Shown: positions 6,905-14,262 of the stretch, piece by piece
How the letters are laid out: the number at the start of each line of letters is the position of its first letter
Position numbering within the stretch: position 1 is the first letter of the stretch
DNA from: Dactylosporangium roseum
GTDB lineage: Bacteria; Actinomycetota; Actinomycetes; Mycobacteriales; Micromonosporaceae
NCBI RefSeq assembly: GCF_025264685.1
Contig: NZ_CP073721.1
Span: forward strand, 921,001 to 985,000
Direction: 5' to 3'
Length of the DNA stretch: 64,000 nt
The notes under the pieces: model-generated
Seen by the model: only the letters and a program-made list of their open reading frames with translations
Database searches by the model: none
Told to the model about the DNA's origin: nothing
Program-made: the position numbers and the translations under genes

Positions 6905-7185
6905 CAGGACTCCTTCTCGGTGCGCTTTGTGGCCTGTGCTGCGAGCACCGCCCGTGCCCGGCGGACACCGCGGCGTTTCACCTCGGGCGGGACGGGCTTG
7001 AGGTGCTTCCACGTCTTCGGCTGGCCGAAGAGCTCGCACCGGTGGATGCGGAGCAGGTCCCGGTCGGCGGGGTCGGGGTTGGTGACCGCGAGCCAGACCT
7101 TGTGTCGGGCGGACCAGAGCCAGCCGACGACGCTGTTGCAGGTAGAGCAGGCGAGCTGAGCGGGCGGGTCCTCAATCTCGGTCAC
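6904..7185 (-). CDS. Small phage protein with CxxC
   Basis: 93 residues. LACSTCNSVVGWLWSARHKVWLAV near the N-terminus is followed by a basic C-terminal half (PPEVKRRGVRRAR). Possibly nucleic-acid-binding. Shares a base with the neighbouring start codon. Confidence 0.5.
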   Translation of the reverse strand: MTEIEDPPAQLACSTCNSVVGWLWSARHKVWLAVTNPDPADRDLLRIHRCELFGQPKTWKHLKPVPPEVKRRGVRRARAVLAAQATKRTEKES

Positions 7186-7751
7186 GACGCCTCCTCAACG
7201 ACGTGGAGGTGGAAGCGGGAGGCGGCGGGGAGGTGGCAGGTGCCGCAGGAGCCGGAGTCATCGGCGGCGAAGCGGTGGAGCGGATTCCCTTCCCTTTCCT
7301 TTCCTTCCTTTCCCTTCCCTTCCCTTCCCTTAAGAGCGGAATCCGGGACCTTTCCGCTCGGATTCCGCTCGGAATCCGAGCCGGAATCCGCCTCCTGCTG
7401 GCGACGCTCGGCCGCCTTCGCTGCCTTCCGGTCTCGGTCGGCGGCACGCTTCGTGTCGATCTCTTCCATCGAGTCGTTGTGTGCGAACCACGCGGCGATG
7501 CACCACTCATCGGTGATCTCGTCACGGACCACGAGGCGCAGGGTGGCTAGCTTCGCCAGTTCGGCCTTCCAGCGCGGTCGACCCAGGCGGCCGATCTGGG
7601 ACTCCATCAGCCGACCGTCGGTGCCCATCGCCTTGCACCGCAGTGACATGGCCAGGTAGAGGTGCGCCGGGCCGTCGCCGGCCTCGATGATGCGGTCGTC
7701 GTCGTAAAAGGTGACCGTCACCGGCAGGAAGAGCTTCGGTTTGCGTCCCAT
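7182..7751 (-). CDS. Replisome-organiser-like phage protein
   Basis: 189 residues. The N-terminal 100 residues (KPKLFLPVTVTFYDDDRI, then LYLAMSLRCKAMGTDGRLMESQI and LATLRLVVRDE) fit the winged-helix domain found at the front of phage replication organisers, which open the origin and load helicase. Then comes a charged linker KRAADRDRKAAKAAERRQQE and a Lys/Glu/Gly repeat coded by a purine tract. The gene itself contains iteron-like repeats, as the lambda O gene does. The C-terminus has CGTC. A plain DNA-binding role is the alternative. Confidence 0.5.
   Translation of the reverse strand: MGRKPKLFLPVTVTFYDDDRIIEAGDGPAHLYLAMSLRCKAMGTDGRLMESQIGRLGRPRWKAELAKLATLRLVVRDEITDEWCIAAWFAHNDSMEEIDTKRAADRDRKAAKAAERRQQEADSGSDSERNPSGKVPDSALKGREGKGKEGKEREGNPLHRFAADDSGSCGTCHLPAASRFHLHVVEEAS
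7278..7393 (+). repeat. Iteron-like repeats and polypyrimidine tract, possible phage origin
   Basis: Inside the replisome-organiser-like gene are several copies of a GAGCGGAATCCGAGC-like unit: 7278-7288, 7334-7346, and a block at 7356-7393 with inverted and direct copies sharing a core CGGAATCCG. Between them, 7285-7331 is 47 bases of pure pyrimidine on the plus strand (TTCCC/TTTCC units), which can unwind or form triplex DNA. Origins embedded in initiator genes are established in lambdoid phages. The repeats are seen; origin function is inference. Confidence 0.5.
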
Positions 7752-8371
7752 CAGAACGGTGGCTCCTCGGCGCGCTCGCGGCGGGCACGAACGGCCGCCA
7801 GACGCTCACCCACGACATCGAGCACCGCCTGGTAGGCGTCCATGGTGGCGTCGTCGTGGAGGTCGATGGTCCGGTCGCGGTAGGTCCTTCCCAGCGCGAG
7901 CAGGACCAACGCCGGGAACCTCCTGTCGATGCGGTCGCCGGCCCATCGGTAGTTGTCCTCCGTGTCCGCAGTTGCGACGGCGACATCCGCGGGCAGCATC
8001 CACTCGAGGAACTGCTTGACCGCATGTTCGTACTGATCAAGGAGCGATTCGAGCTCCTCCACCTCGCGCCTGTGAAGGTATGCGGCGATCTGCCGGTCGA
8101 CGTCCCACTCGGCGTACTGCCGGTTGTAGACGGGCCGCTCTTCGCGGACGGCCGCCCGCTCGGCGGCCGATGCAAGCTCGCGCGAGTCGTGCCACTCGGC
8201 CTCGGCGCGTGACGCGAACTGCACCCAATCCGAAGACCGGGCGTGACCGCTGTTCGTCCGGTCGCCGAGTGACTCGGTGATGCCGACGTACAGCAGCACG
8301 TCGTTCTCGTCGTAGTGCCGATACAGGGCGCACCTGCGCTGATCGGTGGCGCGAACAAGTTCCGTTGTCAC
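7751..8371 (-). CDS. GIY-YIG-domain protein
   Basis: 206 residues from GTG 8371, behind a GAGGAGG site. Residues 14-85 form a GIY-YIG nuclease-like domain: CALYRHY, then LLYVGITESLGDRTNSGHARSSDWV, then the ERAAVREERPVYN helix with the conserved Glu and Asn. The C-terminal 110 residues are helical and not recognised. Phage GIY-YIG proteins cut or process DNA; single-domain copies may be free-standing endonucleases. Confidence 0.5.
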   Translation of the reverse strand: MTTELVRATDQRRCALYRHYDENDVLLYVGITESLGDRTNSGHARSSDWVQFASRAEAEWHDSRELASAAERAAVREERPVYNRQYAEWDVDRQIAAYLHRREVEELESLLDQYEHAVKQFLEWMLPADVAVATADTEDNYRWAGDRIDRRFPALVLLALGRTYRDRTIDLHDDATMDAYQAVLDVVGERLAAVRARRERAEEPPF

Positions 8372-8373
8372 CT

Positions 8374-8643
8374 CTAGCCCTCCTCTTCCTGCCGGAACAC
8401 CAGACACCGATCGCTGTGCCGCTGAACCAACCTCTTGTCCAGCACTCCCGCCTTGCCCTCGGCGGTCCAGTACGTCCCACCGGCGGTCACCTCGCGCAGA
8501 TCGACGCGCTGCGACCAGGCCGTGCACTGTTTGAGGACCGGGCAGTGCCGGTGGCAGATGTGTGCCGCGTCATAGCGGTATGCCTTGTGCATGAACAGTT
8601 CCGGGTTGAACCGGCATGCGGCCTCGTCGCGCCAGTCGCTCAC
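8374..8643 (-). CDS. WhiB-family iron-sulfur regulator
   Basis: 89 residues from GTG 8643. Four cysteines (C10, C30, C34, C40) fit the WhiB pattern for a [4Fe-4S] cluster, though the middle pair reads CHRHC, with three residues between instead of the usual two. GGTYWTAEG stands where WhiB proteins have the G-V/I-W-G-G turn. WhiB proteins bind the primary sigma factor; phage versions can downregulate host whiB genes. Start chosen because VSDWRDEAAC is the usual WhiB opening. Confidence 0.5.
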   Translation of the reverse strand: MSDWRDEAACRFNPELFMHKAYRYDAAHICHRHCPVLKQCTAWSQRVDLREVTAGGTYWTAEGKAGVLDKRLVQRHSDRCLVFRQEEEG

Positions 8644-9122
8644 GCCCGCCTCCCCACCCTGGCCTCGAGGTATCGGGTCGCCAGCTCCTCGGCGGTGCGA
8701 CGGTCGACCTGGACAGCGGCGATGATTTCGTCGTCGGGGGCGCCGAGACGCAACCCCAGCACCCGGCACACCGCCTGCCGCAGTTCCACGACCTCCACCG
8801 GCCTCGCCGCGGCGAGCAGCGCTTTCCACCGCTGCTGCATCGGCCGGGCGGCATACAGGTCGTAGCCGGGTGGCGGCATCCACGGATCACCTGATCCGAG
8901 TCCCTCACCCTCGGGCGGCTCCGGGGCCAGGTACGGGCTGTCCCGCTCGGCGATCCGGGGCCTGCCCGCACCGGACACCGGGATACCGTTCGCGTCCCTG
9001 AGTGCCCGCACGGTGCGATCCGACCTGGCCGCCGACCTGGCGACGTAGCTCACGGGATGCCCGGCACGCAGCAGGCGCAGGATCTCCCGGCGGTCCTCGT
9101 CCGTCAACGGCTGGCGGCTCAC
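8640..9122 (-). CDS. Helix-turn-helix phage protein
   Basis: 160 residues from GTG 9122. Residues 5-45 (TDEDRREILRLLRAGHPVSYVARSAARSDRTVRALRDANG) form a resolvase/Sigma-like HTH. A proline-rich linker and a helical domain follow. It may be a transcription factor or a small terminase-like protein, but no terminase neighbour is present. The start overlaps the frameshifted gene upstream. Confidence 0.5.
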   Translation of the reverse strand: MSRQPLTDEDRREILRLLRAGHPVSYVARSAARSDRTVRALRDANGIPVSGAGRPRIAERDSPYLAPEPPEGEGLGSGDPWMPPPGYDLYAARPMQQRWKALLAAARPVEVVELRQAVCRVLGLRLGAPDDEIIAAVQVDRRTAEELATRYLEARVGRRA

Positions 9123-9347
9123 CGCTCCACCACCCTGATAGACCGGGCGATCCCCGGAGCCTGCGCAAGCCGCCCTTCAGCAACCAGCACCCGAACCTGA
9201 TGAGCAGCAGACGAATAGGCGTCCAACCCCACACCCCGGGCAATCTCCCGGATCGTCGGGGCCGTAGCCGTGCGTCAGCCAGTAGTCGGCGACGAACTGG
9301 ATGATCTGTGCTCGGCGCCGGTCGCCGGAGACGAACGTGGAGGGCAT
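9119..9347 (-). pseudogene. LexA-like winged-helix gene with +1 frameshift
   Basis: From ATG 9347 the frame reads MPSTFVSGDRRRAQIIQFVADYWLTHGYGP, the start of a LexA-type DNA-binding domain. The expected TIREIARGVG helix is found in the next frame and continues to a stop at 9119, in phase with the following gene. The shift falls in the run GGCCCCGACG; removing one C restores a complete protein of about 75 residues. Either a recent mutation, programmed frameshifting or a base-calling error. Confidence 0.5.
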
Positions 9348-9424
9348 CAGCTCACCTCCGCATCGAACGGGAGAACGTCCTGGGAGAGCCTGCGAGCGAT
9401 CGCCTCGCAGTAGTACGGCTCCAC
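9347..9424 (-). CDS. 25-residue peptide gene
   Basis: GTG 9424 to TGA 9347 encodes MEPYYCEAIARRLSQDV plus eight residues. A GAGGAGG ribosome site lies 9 bases upstream, the start follows the preceding stop directly, and the stop overlaps the next ATG (TGATG). The tight coupling on both sides supports a real translated gene. Function unknown. Confidence 0.5.
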   Translation of the reverse strand: MEPYYCEAIARRLSQDVLPFDAEVS

Positions 9425-9850
9425 TCAGCTCGCCTCCTCTCGCGGAACGTCCCGAGCCGCGGTCACGTCGTCGTAGTCGATGACCTTCACCGGGATCCCG
9501 GCCGCCTCGGCGGCGTTGGCGCAGTGCGTCGCACCGTTGGACCGGTCACGGATGAACGCCATGCACAGATCGGCGCCGAGGGAAACCATGTGGTTGTTCC
9601 GGGCGAAGCCGGCCCGCTTGCCGTGCGTGTCCCACAAGGCCGGATGCCGCTCCGCCCTGATCGGCCACAGGAGGCCCCGCTCGCGCGTCCACTTGTCGGC
9701 GATGGCGTCAGCGCCGGACGGGCAGGCGCCGTGGACGACCGTGATGTGGTCGTCGCCGGCGGCTAGCGCCTCCTTGGTGATGGTGTCGAGGCAGAAGCGG
9801 ATGGACGCCTCGTCATCCCACGTCCGCGAGCCCGTAACCAAGATCCTCAT
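9425..9850 (-). CDS. SLOG-family (DUF2493-like) protein
   Basis: 141 residues from ATG 9850. The N-terminus MRILVTGSRTWDD has the GxR nucleotide-binding loop, followed by ITVVHGACPSGADAIADKW and the later GFARNNHMVSLGADLCMAF, all standard for SLOG/YpsA-like proteins of phages. The SLOG superfamily is linked to nucleotide-derived ligand sensing. It overlaps the HNH gene by 38 bases. Confidence 0.5.
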   Translation of the reverse strand: MRILVTGSRTWDDEASIRFCLDTITKEALAAGDDHITVVHGACPSGADAIADKWTRERGLLWPIRAERHPALWDTHGKRAGFARNNHMVSLGADLCMAFIRDRSNGATHCANAAEAAGIPVKVIDYDDVTAARDVPREEAS

Positions 9851-10391
9851 TCGTCGCCTCCCGTCGTCTCTGCGCCTCACGGATCTCCCGAGCAGTCGCC
9901 GGCGGGCACAGCTCCCACCCGCCCTCGTCATCGAGGAACACCACCCCGTAGCGCAGGAGGATCGGCTCCTTCAGCGGGTCGGCGGAGCGCGACAGGATCT
10001 GCCCGTACGCCTTCGCCATCGGCTCGTGATCGTGCTGCCACCGCCCACACCACCGGCACCCGTGGACGCAATTGCTGAGCCGGTCCGACTCGGCGATCGC
10101 CGCACCGTGCACCCCACCCATGCCGGTCTTGATCCGGTGGCAAGGCTCGACCGCCCTGCCCTGGCAGCCCTCCTGCTGGATCTCACAAACCCCGCCGGAA
10201 CGCAGGGCCAGAGCAGCGCGCAGTTCCACGGTGGATCGCCTCCTCTTCTTCGGTGCTGCTTTTCGGGCCGACGGAGACTCAGACCTGGCCTGCTCCTGCA
10301 TCGGAGTGGACCGGCGGATCGACGTCTTGCGCTCGAGCGGCTTCCCCGACTTGAGCGGGGTGCGGCGCTTCGCCGGCTCTCTGCGCTTCAT
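9813..10391 (-). CDS. HNH-nuclease-like protein
   Basis: 192 residues from ATG 10391. A basic N-terminal 70 residues precede CEIQQEGC, then the His motif EPCHRIKTG, an Asn (LSNCVHG) and CRWCGRW with HDHEP, giving an HNH-like beta-beta-metal arrangement with zinc knuckles. Its start overlaps the methyltransferase stop (ATGA), so the two are co-translated. It could be a recombination nuclease or the cutting partner of the methyltransferase; the sequence does not decide. Confidence 0.5.
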   Translation of the reverse strand: MKRREPAKRRTPLKSGKPLERKTSIRRSTPMQEQARSESPSARKAAPKKRRRSTVELRAALALRSGGVCEIQQEGCQGRAVEPCHRIKTGMGGVHGAAIAESDRLSNCVHGCRWCGRWQHDHEPMAKAYGQILSRSADPLKEPILLRYGVVFLDDEGGWELCPPATAREIREAQRRREATNEDLGYGLADVG

Positions 10392-11956
10392 GCGGCCACC
10401 ACCGCAGCGTCGAGGCTCAGCAGTCGGCGGTAGGCGTAGGCGGCCTGCTGCCAGACGACACCGTTGCCGAGGATGCGCAGCATGTCGTTGCGAGACAGGC
10501 CAGGGACGGCGCACACCCAGCCGTCGGGGAGGCCCATCATCCACTCGACGAAACGGGGCGCCAGGCGCGGCTGGCCTTTCGACCCGGATTCCGTCGGGTG
10601 CGGCGCAGGCCGGTCGAGCACCTGCTCCCAGCGGGCGATCGCCGGGGCGTACTCGCCCCACCGTTCGGCGAACGCGATGTCAGAGAGCGTCCAGCCGTCG
10701 TTGTTGACACCGACCTTGTCCTCCGATCGGCTCGCCGTGGCGTTGCGCGAGCCCCGCGAATCCGCGACCGTCGGCGTCGGCAGGAGCATGACCGCGCTCG
10801 GCAGCATCAGGTCACCGGAGCTGCCCCGCTGATTCGGGCCGCCCCTGCTCCCGTCGGTGGCGCGCGGCGCTGGTCCAGCATTGTTGCCGACGCCGCGCGC
10901 CACCGACGGGAGCAAGGCGACGGCGTCGTCGAGGCCGAACGTCCGATCCGGGTGCTCCCTCCGCTCGCGTGGCACGCGAGCGGAGGGAGCACCAGCCTGG
11001 CGTCCGAGCGCTGCGTTCGGCGTGGGCAGCAGGTAGGAGATGGCCGACAGGCTCGGGCTGTTCCGGCTCGCATCCGCAGGGCCAGCCGCACGGCAGTCGC
11101 GACGCATCGGAGTCGGCACCGTCGCGGCTGCTGCCGACTCCGATGCGTCGCGACTGCCGTGCGGCTGCTTGAAATCGGCGCGGGCCAGCACGGCGAGGCT
11201 CGTGATCGTGGATCGCGCGCCACCCGGCATGGCCGCCCCCGTTGCCATGTGCGCCTCTGGCGTCTTGCCGTCGTCCTTCGCCATCGGCGTCGGGAGGAGC
11301 GTCACGCCGTCAGGTCGAACAGCACCTCCGACAGCGGCGGACGGAACCCCTTCCCCGCCCGCCGGCCCGGCGATCCAGTGTCCGAGGCTTTCGGCGTCGG
11401 CAGGGTGCGCGACGATGAAGACCCGCTTCCGGCGGTGCGGGGCGCCGACGTCGGAAGCGGGAACAGTGACCCACCGCGCGTCATACCCGAGGTCGGCCAG
11501 GTCTCCGAGAACAGCTCCCGATGCTCGCAGAACAGGCTGTTCACGCCCGTCTCCCACACACCACGGGCAGGGTTCCAGATCGCTGTCGGCTCGGGCACTG
11601 TGCAGACCCTCCACGTTCTCCAGAAAGACAAGCCGCGGACGGATGACGTCGATCGCGTCGGCGATGTGGGACCAGATCCCGGTCCGGGTGCCTTTGCCGA
11701 GTCCGGCGCGTTTCCCGGCGCCGGAGACGTCCTGGCAGGGGAAACCGGCACCGAACACGTCGGCGCGCGGCACGGCCGTCCAGTCGGTGGCGGTGATGTC
11801 GCCGAGGTTCGGCACGCCCGGGTAGTGGTGGGCGAGCACCTTTGACGCGGCCGGGTCGTTCTCGGCGTGCCAGACGTGGCCGAGCGGGCCGAGGACGGCT
11901 TCGATGCCCATGCCGAGCATCTCGGCGCCTGAGCAGAAGCTGGCGAATGTGGTCAC
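10388..11956 (-). CDS. DNA (cytosine-5) methyltransferase
   Basis: 522 residues from GTG 11956. It transfers methyl from SAM to cytosine C5. Motif I is FCSGAEMLGMG (7-17), motif IV GFPCQDVSG with catalytic C74, motif VI ENVEGL (113-118), motif VIII APHRRKRVFIVA (172-183), and motif X RILGNGVVWQQA near the end. The target-recognition region (220-410) is long and has four LLPTP-like repeats at about 220, 280, 309 and 391. Three long inverted repeats lie within it. No matching restriction enzyme is recognisable, though an HNH protein is co-translated. Likely protects phage DNA from host restriction. Confidence 0.5.
   Translation of the reverse strand: MTTFASFCSGAEMLGMGIEAVLGPLGHVWHAENDPAASKVLAHHYPGVPNLGDITATDWTAVPRADVFGAGFPCQDVSGAGKRAGLGKGTRTGIWSHIADAIDVIRPRLVFLENVEGLHSARADSDLEPCPWCVGDGREQPVLRASGAVLGDLADLGYDARWVTVPASDVGAPHRRKRVFIVAHPADAESLGHWIAGPAGGEGVPSAAVGGAVRPDGVTLLPTPMAKDDGKTPEAHMATGAAMPGGARSTITSLAVLARADFKQPHGSRDASESAAAATVPTPMRRDCRAAGPADASRNSPSLSAISYLLPTPNAALGRQAGAPSARVPRERREHPDRTFGLDDAVALLPSVARGVGNNAGPAPRATDGSRGGPNQRGSSGDLMLPSAVMLLPTPTVADSRGSRNATASRSEDKVGVNNDGWTLSDIAFAERWGEYAPAIARWEQVLDRPAPHPTESGSKGQPRLAPRFVEWMMGLPDGWVCAVPGLSRNDMLRILGNGVVWQQAAYAYRRLLSLDAAVVAA
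10846..10914. repeat. Inverted repeat A in the methyltransferase gene
   Basis: Arms 10846-10869 and 10891-10914, 24 bp, apparently perfect, with a 21-base loop. They code for residues 348-370 of the methyltransferase. Not explained by the protein family. Confidence 0.5.
10951..10993. repeat. Inverted repeat B in the methyltransferase gene
   Basis: A near-perfect palindrome: 21-bp arms 10951-10971 and 10973-10993 around a single central base. Would form a cruciform or a very tight RNA hairpin. Codes for about residues 321-335. Confidence 0.5.
11083..11167. repeat. Inverted repeat C in the methyltransferase gene
   Basis: Arms 11083-11118 and 11132-11167, 36 bp, with a 13-base loop. The longest inverted repeat in the window. 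Codes for residues 264-291, including one LPTP-like repeat. The reading frame stays open through all three repeats. Confidence 0.5.
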
Positions 11957-12180
11957 CTCTGCCTCCTGTGGACTTCGGTCGGGGTGTCGTCACGGTGACG
12001 ACCCGGGTTGACTGGGTGGAAAGCGCGCTTGCGCCTGTGCATCTGCGGGTCAGGGCAGTGGATCCACGACCGGAGCACTGCCGTGTCCCGCTGCTCGCGA
12101 AGCTCCCGGCTCTCGGAGCGCAGGGCTTCAAGCTCGGCGAGGAGGCCAGCGCGACGGCGGAGGAAGGAGAAGAGCCTCAC
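11953..12180 (-). CDS. Small coiled-coil phage protein
   Basis: 75 residues from GTG 12180 (VRLFSFLRRRAGLLAELEALRSE). A helical coiled-coil front half is followed by a basic tail with CPDPQMHRRKR. Overlaps the methyltransferase start. Function unknown. Confidence 0.5.
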   Translation of the reverse strand: MRLFSFLRRRAGLLAELEALRSESRELREQRDTAVLRSWIHCPDPQMHRRKRAFHPVNPGRHRDDTPTEVHRRQR

Positions 12181-12476
12181 GGTGGCCCGTCCGGGATGCC
12201 GTAGAGCCTCAGCACCTCGGCCTCGTAGTCCTTCGCGTCCTGCGTGTACGGCATCACCTGCAACGCGAAGAGTAGGTTCACCCGGGCCGGGGTCAGGTCC
12301 AGGTCGGACGCGGCGACGATCCGCTGCTCGGCGCAATCGCCAGCACCCAGCGGCGGTGGTGGTTCTGCTGCTGCTGCCGGATACGGCTCGGATCGGGTAG
12401 ACCTCGAGAAGATCCCGACAACGGCAGCAGCGCAGCCAGCCAGGACGAAGCAGGCGCCGATGAGGAGTTCCTTCAC
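12177..12476 (-). CDS. Small membrane or lipoprotein
   Basis: 99 residues. MKELLIGACFVLAGCAAAVVGIF is one hydrophobic helix containing a possible lipobox (VLAGC). The outside part is short and acidic. It may be a phage-encoded envelope protein such as a superinfection-exclusion factor; this is inference. Confidence 0.5.
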   Translation of the reverse strand: MKELLIGACFVLAGCAAAVVGIFSRSTRSEPYPAAAAEPPPPLGAGDCAEQRIVAASDLDLTPARVNLLFALQVMPYTQDAKDYEAEVLRLYGIPDGPP

Positions 12477-12886
12477 CGGACACCTGCCGGAGCCTTGGTC
12501 AGCTCATCAAGCGCCGTCGGCAGGTAGGCGTCGATGAGGTCGAGTTGGGCTTCGCACACCGGCGGCGGTCCGGGATCAGGCTTCGGCTCGTCATCCCCGG
12601 GGCCGTCGTCGCGGCGCTCCTCAAACTCCGTGCACTCATCGACAACCGCGTACGTACCCGTCTTGCCGTTGAGCTCCCACGTGATGGTCCTCTCGGTCCA
12701 TTCGCGCGGTGTCACCTCGCCGAGCAAGGCGACCGTGAGGATCGGGCAGAACACCTCGGGGTCGACGTTCGGGTTGTCGTGAACGCAGTCGTAGCAGTGG
12801 CTATCGGCCCAGATGTCGAACTCGGTGCCGTTGCTGAACGCGCGGCCCGGACGGGCGTCAGCGCGGATTTCGTCCTCAGCGCGCAT
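12473..12886 (-). CDS. Phage protein, function unknown
   Basis: 137 residues from ATG 12886 (MRAEDEIRADARPG). It has SHCYDCVHD and a later FCPILT, a possible metal site, and a proline-rich stretch PKPDPGPPP. Not recognised. Confidence 0.5.
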   Translation of the reverse strand: MRAEDEIRADARPGRAFSNGTEFDIWADSHCYDCVHDNPNVDPEVFCPILTVALLGEVTPREWTERTITWELNGKTGTYAVVDECTEFEERRDDGPGDDEPKPDPGPPPVCEAQLDLIDAYLPTALDELTKAPAGVR

Positions 12887-13277
12887 CGGGTGTCTCCTCG
12901 GGCTCACGGAGGATCGAGCGGGCAACAGCGATTGAGGCGGCGAACATCCGCTCGGTGTAGGCGCCGATCCCGCCGAAGGTCTTGTTGATGAATTCCTCTT
13001 CGCGCTGCCAGGCGAACACGGCGTTTGCGATGTCCTGCGCTTGGGCGTCGAGCCAGTCGGCGAGCGCCAGTGCCACAGGCGGATGCATCAGGGCGATATA
13101 CGACGCGTCGGGTCGCCCCTCGGTGAGTTCACCGGTGTCCGCGATCATCATTCCGCCGTCAGCGGTGGTGACCTCACTGTCGGCGAGGTCTACGGCCCAT
13201 CCGTCGTCGGAGAAGGATGCTGCTCTGGCGTGCTCGCGCAGCTTGGCTGCTGCACGACGGAGAAGATCAGCCGACAC
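12876..13277 (-). CDS. Phage protein, function unknown
   Basis: 133 residues (MSADLLRRAAAKLREHARA). Helical ends with a beta-like middle containing TADGGMMIADTGE and a hydrophobic segment ALALADWLDAQAQDIANAV. Proteins of this form are common in actinophage early regions; function unknown. Confidence 0.5.
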   Translation of the reverse strand: MSADLLRRAAAKLREHARAASFSDDGWAVDLADSEVTTADGGMMIADTGELTEGRPDASYIALMHPPVALALADWLDAQAQDIANAVFAWQREEEFINKTFGGIGAYTERMFAASIAVARSILREPEETPDAR

Positions 13278-13533
13278 GGTTCACCTCCAGCCGACCGTTG
13301 GAGACCAGTTCGCTCGGCCCGCGCCAGCCGCGCATCTCGGCGAGCAGTTCGGGCCAGGTCATCCAGTCGCCGTCGGTGCTGCCGTCGTCGTCGGTGATGT
13401 ACCAGCGGCGCTCCTCGTCGCCCGCCTCGACGTAGGCGTCGGTGCGGTAGGCGACCGCTCGCAGGTCGCCGTCGTGGTCCCACCAGGCGACGATGGTCCG
13501 CTCCGGAGGCTCGGGGATCAGGTCAGCCGGCAT
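13267..13533 (-). CDS. Small phage protein
   Basis: 88 residues, with strand-rich sequence TIVAWWDHDGDLRAVAY and RRWYITDDDGSTDGDW. Acidic, no Cys. Not recognised. Confidence 0.5.
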   Translation of the reverse strand: MPADLIPEPPERTIVAWWDHDGDLRAVAYRTDAYVEAGDEERRWYITDDDGSTDGDWMTWPELLAEMRGWRGPSELVSNGRLEVNRVG

Positions 13534-13534
13534 C

Positions 13535-13804
13535 TCAGTCCTCCCTCTTGGTGCTCGACGAGGAGCCGAGGCTCGGCAGCAGCACCATGAGCAGGACCGA
13601 CCACCAGTAGCCGATGGTCGGGATCGCCGGCCACCAGTGGGCGTGGGCGACGTCGAGGAAGAGCATGAACAGCCAGCCCTTCAGCAGCGACAGGAGCGCG
13701 AAGGTGATGAGGCCGGTGATGCAGCCCTGCAACGCCTTCCCGCGCTGCTCGGACTTGCGGCCCTTACGGATCAGCCGAGCAGCCTCGGCGTAGTCGATGC
13801 TCAC
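13535..13804 (-). CDS. Two-helix membrane protein
   Basis: 89 residues from GTG 13804. Two hydrophobic segments (GCITGLITFALLSLLKGWLF and WWSVLLMVLLPSLG) are separated by a short loop with His and Trp residues; the N-terminus is basic. Likely a small inner-membrane protein of the prophage. Confidence 0.5.
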   Translation of the reverse strand: MSIDYAEAARLIRKGRKSEQRGKALQGCITGLITFALLSLLKGWLFMLFLDVAHAHWWPAIPTIGYWWSVLLMVLLPSLGSSSSTKRED

Positions 13805-14262
13805 GAGGAGGCTCCCATCCGCCCGTAGCCGCGCGGCAGCGAGTTGACGGTGAGCGCGACGCACTCCAGCAGCTCCGCGACGTAGCGCCCGCGCTCGAAC
13901 CCGTCCGGGATGTCGTTCAGCTCTTGCAGGACGGTGTTGAACGCCTCGAGGTCCATCGCTGCGCGGGCCGCGATCAGGCGACGTGACCAGGCGACGGAGG
14001 CGCGGACCTCGGACTCGTTGACGGCTCCCGTGTCGACGTTCCAGCCGACCATGCGGAACCGGCCGACCTCGCCGCCGTCGCTCGCGTGGTTGATGAACGT
14101 GTCACACCACGCCTTCAGGGCCGTGAACAGCCCCTCGCCGGTGCATTCTTCGTTGAGTCTTTTCAGCACCCGCTCGGCCTTGTGCCAGTCTCGTGCGAGG
14201 GCGGCGTGGTAGGCGTTCGTCGCCAGCCGGACAGCCTTGCTGTGCTGCTCGTCAGCGCTCAT
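13801..14262 (-). CDS. Phage protein, function unknown
   Basis: 153 residues from ATG 14262 (MSADEQHSKAVRLATNAYHAAL). Mostly helical, suggesting a helical repeat or bundle; one tryptophan-rich segment VRASVAWSRRLIAARAAMD. Overlaps both neighbours. Not recognised. Confidence 0.5.
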   Translation of the reverse strand: MSADEQHSKAVRLATNAYHAALARDWHKAERVLKRLNEECTGEGLFTALKAWCDTFINHASDGGEVGRFRMVGWNVDTGAVNESEVRASVAWSRRLIAARAAMDLEAFNTVLQELNDIPDGFERGRYVAELLECVALTVNSLPRGYGRMGASS

